Source: JAAYDY01 sp964500225 (GTDB lineage Bacteria > Planctomycetota > Phycisphaerae > FEN-1346 > JAACEH01). Taken from it: a DNA stretch of 64,000 nt. Below, in pieces: positions 34,429-43,820 of this stretch. A program made the translations under genes and the position numbers. Where the stretch lies: positions 74,154 to 138,153 of the forward strand of contig CAZCOA010000003.1 of the NCBI GenBank assembly GCA_964500225.1. The letters are read 5' to 3'. The notes under the pieces are model-generated. The model searched no databases. It was not told the origin of the DNA and worked only from the letters and a program-made list of their open reading frames with translations. The first letter of the stretch is position 1, and each line of letters opens with the position of its first letter.

Positions 34429-36630
34429 ATGAGCGACATCCGCCTGGTGCCGATGGAAAAAATCGGCTTCGATTTCATCGAAGGGCCGTACCTGCCTCCC
34501 GGTTGCGACGAGTACTATCTGCGGAACCAGCAGGCGTTGCGGCCGGTGTCGGACTATCGGCCGTTGTCGGGAAAGGAAATCGAGGTGCTGGTCCGCAACG
34601 GCAACACGTGCGACAACTGGGCGAACATTCTGGTGGCGGACCAGTTCTGCCCCGACCACGTCCACGGGTGCGACTTCCGCGGGCTGGTGCGCATCGGGCG
34701 GCTGGATCCGGTCTTCCTGGAGTACCACGAACTGCGCCTGGCGGCCGGGCTGTACAACAGCCAGATCATCTCGTGCGACTTCGGCGACAACGTGGCCGTT
34801 CACAACGTCAACTACCTGGCCAACTACATCATCGGCAACCAGACGATCCTGCTCAATATCAACGAGGTGCAGACCAGCAACCACGCGAAATTCGGCAACG
34901 GCATCGTCAAGGAAGGCGAGCCCGAGAGCGTCCGCATCTGGCTCGACCTGTGGAACGAAACGGGCACGCGCGGCGTGCTGCCCTTCGACGGCATGATCGC
35001 CGCCGACGCCATGCTGTGGTGCAAATACCGCGGCCACAGCGCGCTGATGGAGCACTTCAAGGCGATCACCCAGCGCAGCTTCGATCCGCGCCGCGGCTTC
35101 TACGGCACGATCGGCAACGAGACGGTCATCAAGGATTGCCGCATCATCAAGGACGTCAAGATCGGCGACCACGCGTACATCAAAGGCGCGAACAAATTGA
35201 AGAACCTGACCGTCAACTCCAGCCGCGAGGAGCCGTCGCAGATCGGCGAAGGCTGCGAATTGGTCAACGGCATCATGGGCTACGGGTGCAAGATCTTCTA
35301 CGGCGTCAAGGCGGTGCGGTTCGTCACGGGTCGCAACTGTCAGGTGAAGTACGGCGCGCGGCTCATCAACTCGTACATGGGCGACAACAGCACCGTCTCC
35401 TGCTGCGAGATCCTGAACAACCTGATCTTCCCGGCCCACGAGCAGCATCACAACAACAGCTTCTTGTGCTCGGCGGTGACCCTGGGCCAGAGCAACATCG
35501 CCGCCGGAGCGACCATCGGGTCGAACCACAATTCGCGCACCAACGACGGCGAACTGATGGCCGGCCGCGGCTTCTGGCCCGGTCTGTGCACGAGCCTGAA
35601 GCACAACAGCCGCTTCGCGTCGTTCACGCTCCTGTCGAAGGGGGCCTATCCGGCCGAACTGGACGTGCGGCTGCCGTTCAGCCTGATCAGCAACGACGAG
35701 GCCCATGACCGCCTGCTGGTCATGCCGGCCTACTGGTTCCTGCACAACATGTACGCCCTGGCTCGCAACGCGTGGAAGTTCCACGACCGCGACCGCCGCG
35801 TCCACAAGGTGCAGCACATCGAGTTCGATTACCTGGCCCCGGACACGGTGGAAGAGATGTTCACCGGGTTGGAGCTGCTGGAGCGGTGGGTGGGGCGGGC
35901 CTGGCTGCGCCGGGCCGGCGATCGCTCGTGCGACGACGCGACGGCGCAGGCCGAGGGACGCCGCCTGCTGGCCGCCGACAGCGTCGAGGTGGACGCCCTG
36001 GAGGTGCTCGGCGAACAGGTGGAAAACACCCGCCGCAAGACGGTGATCCTGAAGGCGCGCCAGGCATGGGCCGAGTACCGCAAGATGATCCTGTATTACG
36101 GCGTCAAGACGCTGATGGCATGGCTGGAGGTCGACCCGTCGCGGACGTTGGAGGCGATGGTGCGGCGCCTGGCCGCTCCGCGCGTTACGCGATGGGTCAA
36201 CCTGGGCGGGCAACTGGTGACGGGGCCCGACCTCGACGCGCTGATCGACCGCATCCCGAGCCTGGGCGATTGGAACCAGATTCACGCCGAGTACGACCGG
36301 CTGTGGGCGCGCTACGGCGAGGACAAGACGCGGCACGCGCTGGCGAGTCTGCTGGACGTCGAGGGCATGACTGCCGCCGATCTGACGGCGGCGCGGTGGC
36401 GCGGGCTGCTGGACCGGGCCGTCGCGATTCAAAACGAGATTGCCGACCGGACCTACCAGTCGCGAGCCAAGGACTACCAGGGCCACTTCCGGACGATGCA
36501 CTTCGCGACGCCCGAGGAGATGAAGGCGGTGGTCGGCACGGTGGACGACAACAGCTTCGTCAAACAGGTGCGCCGCGAGGCCGAGGCGTTTGCGGCTCGG
36601 GCGGCGGCCCTGAAGGGCGCGGCCTCATGA
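34429..36630 (+). CDS. DUF4954 left-handed beta-helix protein
   Basis: 733 residues. The middle part (about residues 55-430) is a hexapeptide-type beta-helix: VRIGRLDPVFLEYHELRLAAGLYNS, NVNYLANYIIGNQTILLNI, FYGTIGNETVIKDCRIIKDVKIGDHAYIKG, IGEGCELVNGIMGYGCKIF (all seen in parts) and SNIAAGATIGSNHNSRTNDGE. This matches DUF4954, known mainly from Bacteroidetes and Planctomycetes and related in fold to acyl- and sugar-nucleotide transferases. The C-terminal 280 residues are helical. Function not established. ATG at 34429 has AAAGGAGAG upstream. Confidence 0.85.
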   Translation: MSDIRLVPMEKIGFDFIEGPYLPPGCDEYYLRNQQALRPVSDYRPLSGKEIEVLVRNGNTCDNWANILVADQFCPDHVHGCDFRGLVRIGRLDPVFLEYHELRLAAGLYNSQIISCDFGDNVAVHNVNYLANYIIGNQTILLNINEVQTSNHAKFGNGIVKEGEPESVRIWLDLWNETGTRGVLPFDGMIAADAMLWCKYRGHSALMEHFKAITQRSFDPRRGFYGTIGNETVIKDCRIIKDVKIGDHAYIKGANKLKNLTVNSSREEPSQIGEGCELVNGIMGYGCKIFYGVKAVRFVTGRNCQVKYGARLINSYMGDNSTVSCCEILNNLIFPAHEQHHNNSFLCSAVTLGQSNIAAGATIGSNHNSRTNDGELMAGRGFWPGLCTSLKHNSRFASFTLLSKGAYPAELDVRLPFSLISNDEAHDRLLVMPAYWFLHNMYALARNAWKFHDRDRRVHKVQHIEFDYLAPDTVEEMFTGLELLERWVGRAWLRRAGDRSCDDATAQAEGRRLLAADSVEVDALEVLGEQVENTRRKTVILKARQAWAEYRKMILYYGVKTLMAWLEVDPSRTLEAMVRRLAAPRVTRWVNLGGQLVTGPDLDALIDRIPSLGDWNQIHAEYDRLWARYGEDKTRHALASLLDVEGMTAADLTAARWRGLLDRAVAIQNEIADRTYQSRAKDYQGHFRTMHFATPEEMKAVVGTVDDNSFVKQVRREAEAFAARAAALKGAAS

Positions 36631-36674
36631 GCGGCGGGCCGCAGTGCAAATCCTGCACATCCTGAGAAAAAAGA

Positions 36675-36707
36675 CGACACCCGCCCTGATCGGCAGGGCG
36701 GGTGTCG
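36675..36707 (-). terminator. Strong terminator after the SIS isomerase gene
   Basis: Perfect 13-bp stem CGACACCCGCCCT with AGGGCGGGTGTCG and a 7-nt loop, followed on the minus strand by TTTTTT. It ends the phosphofructokinase-SIS unit. Confidence 0.88.
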
Positions 36708-36741
36708 GCATCTCGTGAAGGAGGTTCCGGCATCACACCGG

Positions 36742-37758
36742 TCAACCGGCGATTTCGTTGCCCACCTTGCGGGCGCGTTCGGCCTTGTCCAGGTTGATGT
36801 CCAGGGCCAGGCCGATCTCGACCAGCAGGTTCCATCCGGCCGCCAGGTACACGTACGGCGTCATCTCGCCGGCGTCCGGCACGAGGATCGTCGGAAACGG
36901 CGTCGGCTTGGTCCCGATGGCCACGACCGTCAGGCCCACGCCGTCCACCAGGACGCTCTTGAACTTGTCGATCTCGGCCTCGATCGGATCGACCACGAAG
37001 ACCACGTCCTTCGGGCTCATCACCTCTTCGATGCCGTGGACGGCATAGGTGCCTTCGAGGAAGTCGCTCTTGCGCCGGGTGATTTCGTTGGTCTTCAGCG
37101 TCAGCTCTTCGGCCACGCCGTCGTTGTAGCCGGCGAAGTAGATGGTCGGGGCCGTGCAGGCGGCCTCGACGATCTGCGGGTCGATGCGCACCGACAGGGC
37201 GGCCTCGAGTTTCTTGTCCAGGCCTTTCATATCGGCCGCCATGTTGCGGCCGGCGATGCGGCTCAGGATCGCCTGGTACGTCAAGGCCTGCTCGGCCACG
37301 CTCTTGGTCGCCGCCACGGCCGTTTCCCAGCCGCACGTCAGCACGTACGTCCGGTCGGCGGCCTGCTCCAGGACGGTCTTCTCGTTGGCCGTCAGGCCGT
37401 AGCGGTGCCGGTGGCCGGCCTGTCCGAGGTTCCGCAGCAGGGTGACGACCTCGCTGGTGCGGCCGGAGTTCGAGGCCCCGAAGACCGCGAACTTCGACAG
37501 GTCATACGTAGCCGCCTGACGCGACCCATCCGTGGCCACCTGGAGGTCCATGCCCCAGGTCAGAGCCTTGCGGATGGCGTTCTTGGCGGGGAAAATGCGG
37601 CTGGAGCCTTCGCCCGTCAGAAACAGCCGCCCCACCTTCGCGATCTCGTCGGCCGTCTGGGCCGTCCGGTTCACGTCGAACTTCCGGACCACGCCGACCA
37701 CGTCCATCATCTCGCGGCACAGCGAGAACTTCGTGTACTTCTCGGACTTGCTGTTCAT
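36742..37758 (-). CDS. SIS-domain sugar isomerase (GlmS-like)
   Basis: 338 residues with two SIS domains. The first has FLTGEGSSRIFPAKNA and the phosphosugar-binding FGASNSGRTSEVV; the second has AGYNDGVAEELTLKTNEIT and a Glu-rich active-site segment like the isomerase half of glucosamine-6-phosphate synthase. There is no glutaminase domain, so it would act as a stand-alone amino-sugar or ketose phosphate isomerase/deaminase. ATG at 37758 with GGAAGG upstream, 62 nt after the phosphofructokinase stop: one operon. Confidence 0.85.
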   Translation of the reverse strand: MNSKSEKYTKFSLCREMMDVVGVVRKFDVNRTAQTADEIAKVGRLFLTGEGSSRIFPAKNAIRKALTWGMDLQVATDGSRQAATYDLSKFAVFGASNSGRTSEVVTLLRNLGQAGHRHRYGLTANEKTVLEQAADRTYVLTCGWETAVAATKSVAEQALTYQAILSRIAGRNMAADMKGLDKKLEAALSVRIDPQIVEAACTAPTIYFAGYNDGVAEELTLKTNEITRRKSDFLEGTYAVHGIEEVMSPKDVVFVVDPIEAEIDKFKSVLVDGVGLTVVAIGTKPTPFPTILVPDAGEMTPYVYLAAGWNLLVEIGLALDINLDKAERARKVGNEIAG

Positions 37759-37820
37759 GGCATCCCTTCCTTGTTCCGGGCTGATGTTTCTGAGTCTGGT
37801 TGGCTGCGGCGCGGCGGGCG

Positions 37821-39032
37821 TCACTGCCCCGCCCGGGCCGGCACGTATTTCAAGTCGGCGAACTCCGGCAGCGGCCCGACCAGCGGCCGCAGGTACTCCA
37901 CGAACGCCTCGGTCGGCATGTTCCCGGCTTCGTTGATGAACGCGTCGGGCATGGGCTTGGCCCGCACGGCCACGTCGGCCAGCGGCGCCGTCCCGGTCGT
38001 CGCACGGTACGGCGAGTTCGACTCGCGGACCAGGGTGACCATGACGCCGCCCTGGCCCTGGCCGGCCAATCGCGCGGCCTCGCGGCCGCAGGCGTAGGCC
38101 TCGTCCAGGTCCAGCGTCACGGCCCGGTCGATGGCGCACATGCACAGGGACTCGGTGATCTGGAACTCGCCGCGCCAGCCGAAGCGGTCGCAGATCATGC
38201 GGTGCAGGTTCATCGCGACGCTGGAGCCGCCCATGGCGCCGTACTCGACGTTGGCGAACTTGTCGCGCGTCTGCGAGGCCGAAACCGGCGTGCCGTCGGC
38301 GTACTTGAGCCCTTCGCCGCAGAAAATCGACACGTAGCCGTACTTCTTGTGCGCCTGCTCGACGTCGGCCAGGAACCGCTCGCGGTCGAAGACGCGTTCG
38401 GGCAGGTACACCAGGTGCGGCGCGTCGGCCTCCGAACGTTTGGCGAGGACCGAGGCGGCCGTCAGCCACCCGGCGTCGCGGCCGATGCTCTGGTAGATGA
38501 CGAACTGGTCCACGCGCTGCATGTCGCGGGCCAGGCGTCCGGCCTCCAGGGCGCTCAGCGCCACGTACCGGGCCGCACTGCCGTAACCCGGCGTGTGGTC
38601 GGTGCCGAACAGGTCGTTGTCCACCGTCTTCGGCACGCCGACGCCGATCAGGTCGTAGCCCTGACTGTTGGCGTAGGCGGTGACACGATGGATGGTGTCC
38701 ATCGTGTCGTTGCCGCCGATGAGGAAGAAGTACCGGACGTTGAACTCTTTGAGCCGCTGGAGAATGAGCGGCAAATCCGGCTCCTTGACCTTGTGTCGCG
38801 ACGAGCCCAGAGCCGACGACGGCGTCCGCCGCAGGGATTGCAGTGTTTCGGCGGATTCGGCCGACAGGTCGATGAGGTTGCCGGCCATGAACCCTTCGAT
38901 GCCCCATCGCATGCCGTACACGCGGCCAATGCCGGGCACGTCCCGGGCTCCGTCCACGACGCCCACGAGGCTCGCATTGATGACGCTGGTCGGACCGCCC
39001 GACTGGCCGACAATGGCATTACCCTTCAACAT
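37821..39032 (-). CDS. Pyrophosphate-dependent 6-phosphofructokinase
   Basis: 403 residues. NAIVGQSGGPTSVINASL is the phosphoryl-donor loop. Donor-specificity residues read GGND at 106-109 and PKTVDND at 134-140: Asp109 and Lys135 are the pair that goes with pyrophosphate, where ATP enzymes have Gly at both places. It phosphorylates fructose 6-phosphate reversibly with PPi, useful in energy-limited glycolysis. ATG at 39032 has AAGGAG about 9 nt upstream. The SIS isomerase follows. Confidence 0.92.
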   Translation of the reverse strand: MLKGNAIVGQSGGPTSVINASLVGVVDGARDVPGIGRVYGMRWGIEGFMAGNLIDLSAESAETLQSLRRTPSSALGSSRHKVKEPDLPLILQRLKEFNVRYFFLIGGNDTMDTIHRVTAYANSQGYDLIGVGVPKTVDNDLFGTDHTPGYGSAARYVALSALEAGRLARDMQRVDQFVIYQSIGRDAGWLTAASVLAKRSEADAPHLVYLPERVFDRERFLADVEQAHKKYGYVSIFCGEGLKYADGTPVSASQTRDKFANVEYGAMGGSSVAMNLHRMICDRFGWRGEFQITESLCMCAIDRAVTLDLDEAYACGREAARLAGQGQGGVMVTLVRESNSPYRATTGTAPLADVAVRAKPMPDAFINEAGNMPTEAFVEYLRPLVGPLPEFADLKYVPARAGQ

Positions 39033-39068
39033 CGTGCTGTTCTCCTTCGCGTTGACGCTTGACGGCGC

Positions 39069-39097
39069 TTGACACCCGGGGTCGCGATTTTTAGGCT
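39069..39097 (+). promoter_or_regulatory. Promoter abutting the GATase-like gene (leaderless type)
   Basis: TTGACA (39069-39074), 17-nt spacer, TAGGCT (39092-39097), then 6 nt and the ATG at 39104. No Shine-Dalgarno sequence. Confidence 0.62.
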
Positions 39098-39103
39098 ACC
39101 GTT

Positions 39104-39865
39104 ATGAATAAGGCGACTATCCTGTATGCGGGTGACACGTCACTGTGCGGGGCTGCGGCCTACCTGGGCGGCGTCCTCGCCCATGCCGGGCTGTCGTTCG
39201 ACTACGTTGCCGGCGACACCCCGATTTCGGCCGCTCTCCACAGCGCAGAACACACCTTGTACATTATCAGCGACTACCCTGTCAAGAACCTGCGAGATGC
39301 GGATTTCGACCGGCTGGTCGGCCGCGTGCGCGACGGGGCGGGGCTGCTCATGATCGGCGGCTGGGAATCGTTCCACGGAGCGGCCGGCGAATATGGCGGC
39401 ACGCCCCTGGCCGAGGCGCTGCCGGTCGAAATCGCCGCCGCCGACGACCGCGTGAACTGCGCGCAGCCGTGCCTGGTCGAGAAGCTGCGCGACCATCCGA
39501 TCGTGGCCGGACTGCCGCTGGACCGGCCTCCGGGCATCGGCGGCTACAACCGCGTGACGCCCAGGGCCGAGGCCACGACGATTCTGGCCGCACGACATTT
39601 CGCCGTGTCGCGGGCCGCCGACGGAGCGTACACCTTCACCAAGGGCGAGGCCGCGCCGCTGCTGGTCGTCGGCACGTGCGGCCGGGGTCGCACGGCGGCG
39701 TTCGCCAGCGACGTGGCGCCGCACTGGGTGGGCGGCCTGGTGGACTGGGGCGACGCCCGCGTGGCCGCCCGCGCGCCGCAGACCGAGGCCGGCGACGTCG
39801 AGGTCGGTTCCTGGTATGCCCGGTTCTTCACGAACCTGGTGCGGTGGACGGCTGGGCTCTTGTAA
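39104..39865 (+). CDS. Glutamine-amidotransferase-like protein
   Basis: 253 residues, class I GATase-like fold of the DUF1355/ThuA-like kind: TILYAGDTSLCGAAAYLGGVL, LYIISDYPVKNL, GAGLLMIGGWESFHGAAGEYGG (seen in parts) and late LLVVGTCGRGRTAAFASDVAPHW. There is no nucleophile-elbow Cys in the usual place, so amidotransfer is unlikely and sugar or ligand binding is possible. It diverges from the phosphofructokinase gene across 71 bases. Confidence 0.75.
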   Translation: MNKATILYAGDTSLCGAAAYLGGVLAHAGLSFDYVAGDTPISAALHSAEHTLYIISDYPVKNLRDADFDRLVGRVRDGAGLLMIGGWESFHGAAGEYGGTPLAEALPVEIAAADDRVNCAQPCLVEKLRDHPIVAGLPLDRPPGIGGYNRVTPRAEATTILAARHFAVSRAADGAYTFTKGEAAPLLVVGTCGRGRTAAFASDVAPHWVGGLVDWGDARVAARAPQTEAGDVEVGSWYARFFTNLVRWTAGLL

Positions 39866-39902
39866 TTCCCAACTCGGATTGCCGAATGCGGAGGACAACC
39901 CG

Positions 39903-40178
39903 GTGACAACACTTCTTGCAGCCGCGGCGCAGAGCGAGAGCCTGCCGCAGGCGCTTCGGGTTTTTCTGGCCCTGGGGACATTCTGGTGGTGCGTCATCGT
40001 GGGCTTCCGGATCCTCTGGATCTACGCGTTCTGCCGCATCGCGTCGCGCGTCGGCCGCCACTGGTCCTGGGGCCTGCTGACGCTGATTCCGGCGGGGGAA
40101 GTGCTCGTGGTGCTGATCCTGGCGTTCGGCGCCTGCCCGAAAGAGTGCAAAACGAGCCGTGACAAAAAAGGAACGTGA
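39903..40178 (+). CDS. Small membrane protein, unknown
   Basis: 91 residues. Two membrane helices, ALGTFWWCVIVGFRILWIYAF (in parts) and LLTLIPAGEVLVVLILAF, joined by a short basic loop RIASRVGRHW, with a Cys/Lys-rich tail. Start is GTG at 39903 with GGAGGA 7 nt upstream, 37 nt after the GATase-like gene, so the two are co-transcribed. Not recognised. Confidence 0.7.
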   Translation: MTTLLAAAAQSESLPQALRVFLALGTFWWCVIVGFRILWIYAFCRIASRVGRHWSWGLLTLIPAGEVLVVLILAFGACPKECKTSRDKKGT

Positions 40179-40253
40179 GGTCGCGCGGCGATTCGCTCGA
40201 CCGGTGCGGCGCCGCCGTCCACGCGCGTCGGGCGGCCATGGCGCCTGACGGCC

Positions 40254-41117
40254 TCAGCGGAAAATGGTCCGCATGCGCGGCGGTTCGTCGAACTGGTCGC
40301 GGTACACGCTCGGGTTGTAGAGCGCGAAATCGACCGGACGCAGGTACTCCCACGGTCCGCCGCGCTGGAGAATCTCGACGAGTTTGTCGATCTGCTTCTG
40401 CGACTTGAACGCGGCAATGGCCTTGAGCTTGCGCTTCATGGCCGAGTCGGGGGCCTTGACGCGCAGCTTCGGCGGCGATGGGAAGTTGCAGTACACGGCC
40501 AGCTCGTGGATGTACGGCACGGTCTTCAGCGGCGGGCCCAACTCCGGCCAGATGGTGCCGCTGGCGTGGAAGCAGCTGATGAGCATCTCGCTATGCACCA
40601 TGCGATGGTCCGGGTGCAGATCCGCCACCGTCGGCAGGAACACCTGGTTCGGCCGCAGCCGTCGCAGCAATTCCACGAACGTATGCTGGAGGCCCGTGTA
40701 GCCGTGACTCTGCACCGGGTCGCCTGGCACGGCCGGGCGGCGGCCGATGTAACGCGCCAACTGGCAGTCCGGATAGCCCAGCCAGTGGATGTTCTCCTTG
40801 GGCACGCCTAGCAGCTTGTAGGCGGCGAAGGTCTCGCGGCGGCGGATGTCGCTGATCGTATCCTTCTCTTCCAGCGAGCAGTAGCCCTGGGCTCCGTCGG
40901 TGACCACCGCCACGTCCACCGGCACGCCGTCGGCCAGGGCCGCCTGGATCATCAACGCGCCGCCAATGGCCACGTCGTCGTCGTGCGGGCTGACGAACAG
41001 GAACCGTTCTTCCGCCGGGTTCCAGTGCCGCGACACCGACGCCAGGGTCGGTCCGACGCGCCGCTCGGATTCCACCAACCTCACAAACTCGAAACTTTCG
41101 TTCTTCTTCTTGGCCAT
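40254..41117 (-). CDS. PIG-L/LmbE-family N-acetylglucosamine deacetylase-like protein
   Basis: 287 residues. Zinc motifs are FVSPHDDDVAIGG (His45, Asp47/48) and LPTVADLHPDHRMVHS. Family enzymes remove acetyl groups from GlcNAc-containing compounds. The first motif reads HDDD in place of the common HPDD. A lysine-rich start (MAKKKNESF) is followed by an Arg/Glu-rich stretch. ATG at 41117 with GAGGG upstream. Confidence 0.88.
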   Translation of the reverse strand: MAKKKNESFEFVRLVESERRVGPTLASVSRHWNPAEERFLFVSPHDDDVAIGGALMIQAALADGVPVDVAVVTDGAQGYCSLEEKDTISDIRRRETFAAYKLLGVPKENIHWLGYPDCQLARYIGRRPAVPGDPVQSHGYTGLQHTFVELLRRLRPNQVFLPTVADLHPDHRMVHSEMLISCFHASGTIWPELGPPLKTVPYIHELAVYCNFPSPPKLRVKAPDSAMKRKLKAIAAFKSQKQIDKLVEILQRGGPWEYLRPVDFALYNPSVYRDQFDEPPRMRTIFR

Positions 41118-41206
41118 GGTCACTCGCCCTCGCCTCGGTGAGTTGTTGTCACAGCCCTTCCCCATCGGTTCTTGCCGCCTCATGGGCCGTCGGGCCCAGT
41201 ACCGCG

Positions 41207-41234
41207 ATTCTAGACGCGCCGGCGTCTGTGTCAA
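41207..41234 (-). promoter_or_regulatory. Promoter of the PIG-L gene, fused to an upstream T9 tract
   Basis: On the minus strand TTGACA (41234-41229), 16-nt spacer, TAGAAT (41212-41207). The -35 box is immediately preceded by nine T (A-run at 41233-41241), which may also serve as the U-tract ending the transcript from the gene at 41286-43685. Confidence 0.68.
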
Positions 41235-41285
41235 AAAAAAAGCTCCTGCCGGATTGGGCCGACCGTCACAGAGAGCGGCCGAGGG

Positions 41286-43685
41286 TCACCAGAGCGTCCG
41301 CACGAGGTTCCAGTGGAGGGCGGCGGTGGTTGCAGCGACGGCCAGCGACAGCAGGACCGGCAGCCACCACCATCGCCGCACGCGGGCGAAGCGCGGCGCC
41401 AGCACGGTCCAGGCCGCTATGGCCGGCACGCCGACGGCCGCGGCCGCGAAGATCGGGACCAGGTCGCGCAGCACCAGGGTCTCGGCGCCCTCGGCCGGCT
41501 TCAGGCGGATGAGCAGCACGACGCCGGCCGCCGTCGTGCCCAGCCATAGGACGGCCAGCAGCCCCTTGACGACGAGGCGGGCAACGGATTCTTTGCCTTC
41601 GGCGATGCGGCGGCGGATCGAGATCGGCTCGTTGAAGAACAGGTCCAACACGCCGTGCTCGAGCAGGGCCCCGTGTTCGCCGAAGACGGGGACGAATCGG
41701 ACGGCGCCGCCGGCCCAGCGGCCGGCCATCAGCCGCGCCAGCGCCGGGTACTTGGTCACCATCTGGACCGGGAAGCCGAGGTATCCGATGTATTTCCAGA
41801 AGGAGATCAGCGCCGCGACCCAAAAGTCCCGGAAGTTGCGTTTGGCAATCATGACGCCGATGACGAACAGCCCGCGCGACACCGATCCGGGCGACACCGG
41901 CGTCACCTGGAACAGGGCCAGGATGCCGATGGCGTAGGCCATGGATTCCTGCCACGTCTTGCCCAGGTGGAACAGGGCGTAAACGGCGAAGAGGACCGAC
42001 ACGACCTGAGTGATCGGCAGGGTGGCCAGGTGCCCGGCCACGCAAAGCAGATAGGTGCGAATGTACGGATCGCCCGCCTTGGGCCGCAACTCGGCGTACT
42101 CGCGGTCGCTGAGCACGCCGTTGCGGTGGCCTTCGTCGATGATTTCCTCCAGCCATTTGCGGCGAAAGTTGGGGTCCTTCATGAACAGGATGAAGCCGCC
42201 GACGGCGCGTTTGACCGATTCCCAGGCGAAACGCGGTTCGGCCAAAAACCGGTGCCACGACGGCGGCAACAGCGCCAGCGTGACCGCCTGCGGCCAGAAC
42301 CGCAACGGTCGCTCGGCCAGGCGCACAATCGCGTCGTCGCTGCGGCGGCCCTGGCGGTGCCAGTCCTTCAACGCCTCGGCCTGTCGGGCACACAGGGCGT
42401 TGCGGAAGTAGGTCCAACTGCTCAGGGCCGAGGCCACATGGCGGCGGTACGTGTCCACCGCCCAGAGCCGGCGCAGGAACCGTCCGAGCAGCGGAATGGC
42501 ACCGAGGAGGAAGAACGCCAGGAACGTCACGCGCGACGTGCGGAAGCCGGTCTCGTGCCTCTCGTCGCACAGGTGCCGCACGCGCCAGCTTCGAACAAAC
42601 CCGTCGGCGATGGAAGCCCGCAGGTGCCTGTCCCACAGGGGCCGCAGACCATGATGCGTCACATCGGGCAGGCTGGCGCGATAGGCCGGGTCGGTCTGCT
42701 GCAACTCGTCTAGCGCCGGCCGCAGGTCCTCGAAGCGGTCGGCGTGTTCACGGACGAAGGTCTCCAGTTGCCGCAGGTCGCCGCGGTCGAACTGGACCAG
42801 CGCGCCGCGGCGGAGGCCGGTCAGGATGAGTTTGACGTCGGCCGGGCTCATGGGCAGAAACGGCAGCAGGGCCAGTCCGGCCCGAAAATCGATCGCGCAC
42901 AGACCGTCGGCGGGTCCGTCGCCGGCGTCGAGGCGTTTCAGGACGTTCGGTTGGCTCTTGGCAGTCCACCACTCGTATTGACGGGCGAATTCCGGCGCGC
43001 CCATGCGGTGCAGCAGGCGGACAAAGCGGGCCATGAACCATTTCTTGGCGGCGAATTCGGGGGACGACATCGCGGCGAAGTCGGGCGACGGGTCCTCCGG
43101 GTCGGCGTCGGCGCGGTCGAAGTAGCGGTCGTCGAGCTCGAATTTCCAGTTGCGGCCGGCGACCCATTCGTTGATTTCGGCATAGGAGCCCAGGCCCGGT
43201 TCGAAGAACGTGGCATAGGTGTCGCAGACGGCGTCGCCGCGGCCGAACTCGATCTCGGCGGCGCGACGGATGAGCTTCTGCCAGAGGACGCCGCTGCGGG
43301 CGGCCGCCGGATGCACCTGGGCGGAGAAGGGGCCCTGGTAGGCCAGGCGATAGACGGCGTTACGAAACAGCAGCGCGAATCCGCTCGGCGGGATGAGGAT
43401 TTTGACGGCGTAGGTGCGTCCGACTTCCAGGCCGGCGACGGGGCCGTCGGGGAACTCGGCGGCCTCGAGCCGCACGCGATAGACCTGTCCGGCGAAGCCG
43501 CCGCCGACGAACTTCTCGACGGTCATGCGGACGCGGCCGACGCGGGCCGGACAGACGCCGGTGGCCTGCACGTCGAAGATGTGGCCGGGGTCGTACCGGG
43601 TGTGCTTGGGGCGGCGCAGGGGCCCGCCCCGGTTGATCACGGCCTGAAGCCGTGCCAGAATGTCCGCTGAGGGGATTGACGTCAT
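41286..43685 (-). CDS. Kinase-like domain fused to a membrane region, unknown family
   Basis: 799 residues. The N-terminus resembles a protein-kinase fold: glycine-rich loop VEKFVGGGFAGQVYRV (56-71), YAVKIL with Lys95, a hinge-like INEWVAGRNW (171-180), KSQPN (243-247) in the catalytic-loop position and AIDFR with Asp266 in the DFG position. The HRD motif is not obvious, so it may be an ABC1/UbiB-like or degenerate kinase. About 120 helical residues follow, and the C-terminal 350 carry several membrane helices (VTFLAFFLLGAIPLLGRFL, TQVVSVLFAVYALF, SVSRGLFVIGVMIA, LVPIFAAAAVGVPAIAAW, WWWLPVLLSLAVAATTAA). No family name could be given. ATG at 43685 with GGAAGG some 12 nt upstream. Confidence 0.75.
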   Translation of the reverse strand: MTSIPSADILARLQAVINRGGPLRRPKHTRYDPGHIFDVQATGVCPARVGRVRMTVEKFVGGGFAGQVYRVRLEAAEFPDGPVAGLEVGRTYAVKILIPPSGFALLFRNAVYRLAYQGPFSAQVHPAAARSGVLWQKLIRRAAEIEFGRGDAVCDTYATFFEPGLGSYAEINEWVAGRNWKFELDDRYFDRADADPEDPSPDFAAMSSPEFAAKKWFMARFVRLLHRMGAPEFARQYEWWTAKSQPNVLKRLDAGDGPADGLCAIDFRAGLALLPFLPMSPADVKLILTGLRRGALVQFDRGDLRQLETFVREHADRFEDLRPALDELQQTDPAYRASLPDVTHHGLRPLWDRHLRASIADGFVRSWRVRHLCDERHETGFRTSRVTFLAFFLLGAIPLLGRFLRRLWAVDTYRRHVASALSSWTYFRNALCARQAEALKDWHRQGRRSDDAIVRLAERPLRFWPQAVTLALLPPSWHRFLAEPRFAWESVKRAVGGFILFMKDPNFRRKWLEEIIDEGHRNGVLSDREYAELRPKAGDPYIRTYLLCVAGHLATLPITQVVSVLFAVYALFHLGKTWQESMAYAIGILALFQVTPVSPGSVSRGLFVIGVMIAKRNFRDFWVAALISFWKYIGYLGFPVQMVTKYPALARLMAGRWAGGAVRFVPVFGEHGALLEHGVLDLFFNEPISIRRRIAEGKESVARLVVKGLLAVLWLGTTAAGVVLLIRLKPAEGAETLVLRDLVPIFAAAAVGVPAIAAWTVLAPRFARVRRWWWLPVLLSLAVAATTAALHWNLVRTLW

Positions 43686-43746
43686 AGGATTCAGGTTGCC
43701 TTCCAGGGGTCGATGTGCCGCCGCAGCGGCTCCAAATCGGGCTGAC

Positions 43747-43775
43747 ACCCTATCTGATCGGCGTTTTCATGTCAA
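43747..43775 (-). promoter_or_regulatory. Promoter of the kinase-like gene
   Basis: On the minus strand TTGACA (43775-43770), 17-nt spacer, TAGGGT (43752-43747). It faces away from the HDOD promoter at 43821-43848. Confidence 0.6.
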
Positions 43776-43820
43776 GCAGGACAGCAAAAGTCGTATCGGC
43801 CAGGTTGACTGCGACGGCTA

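Noticed and set aside
34324..34430. Promoter TTGACT at 34324-34329 for the DUF4954 gene
   Set aside because: The nearest -10-like sequence is about 26 bases away, so the pair is not a normal promoter.
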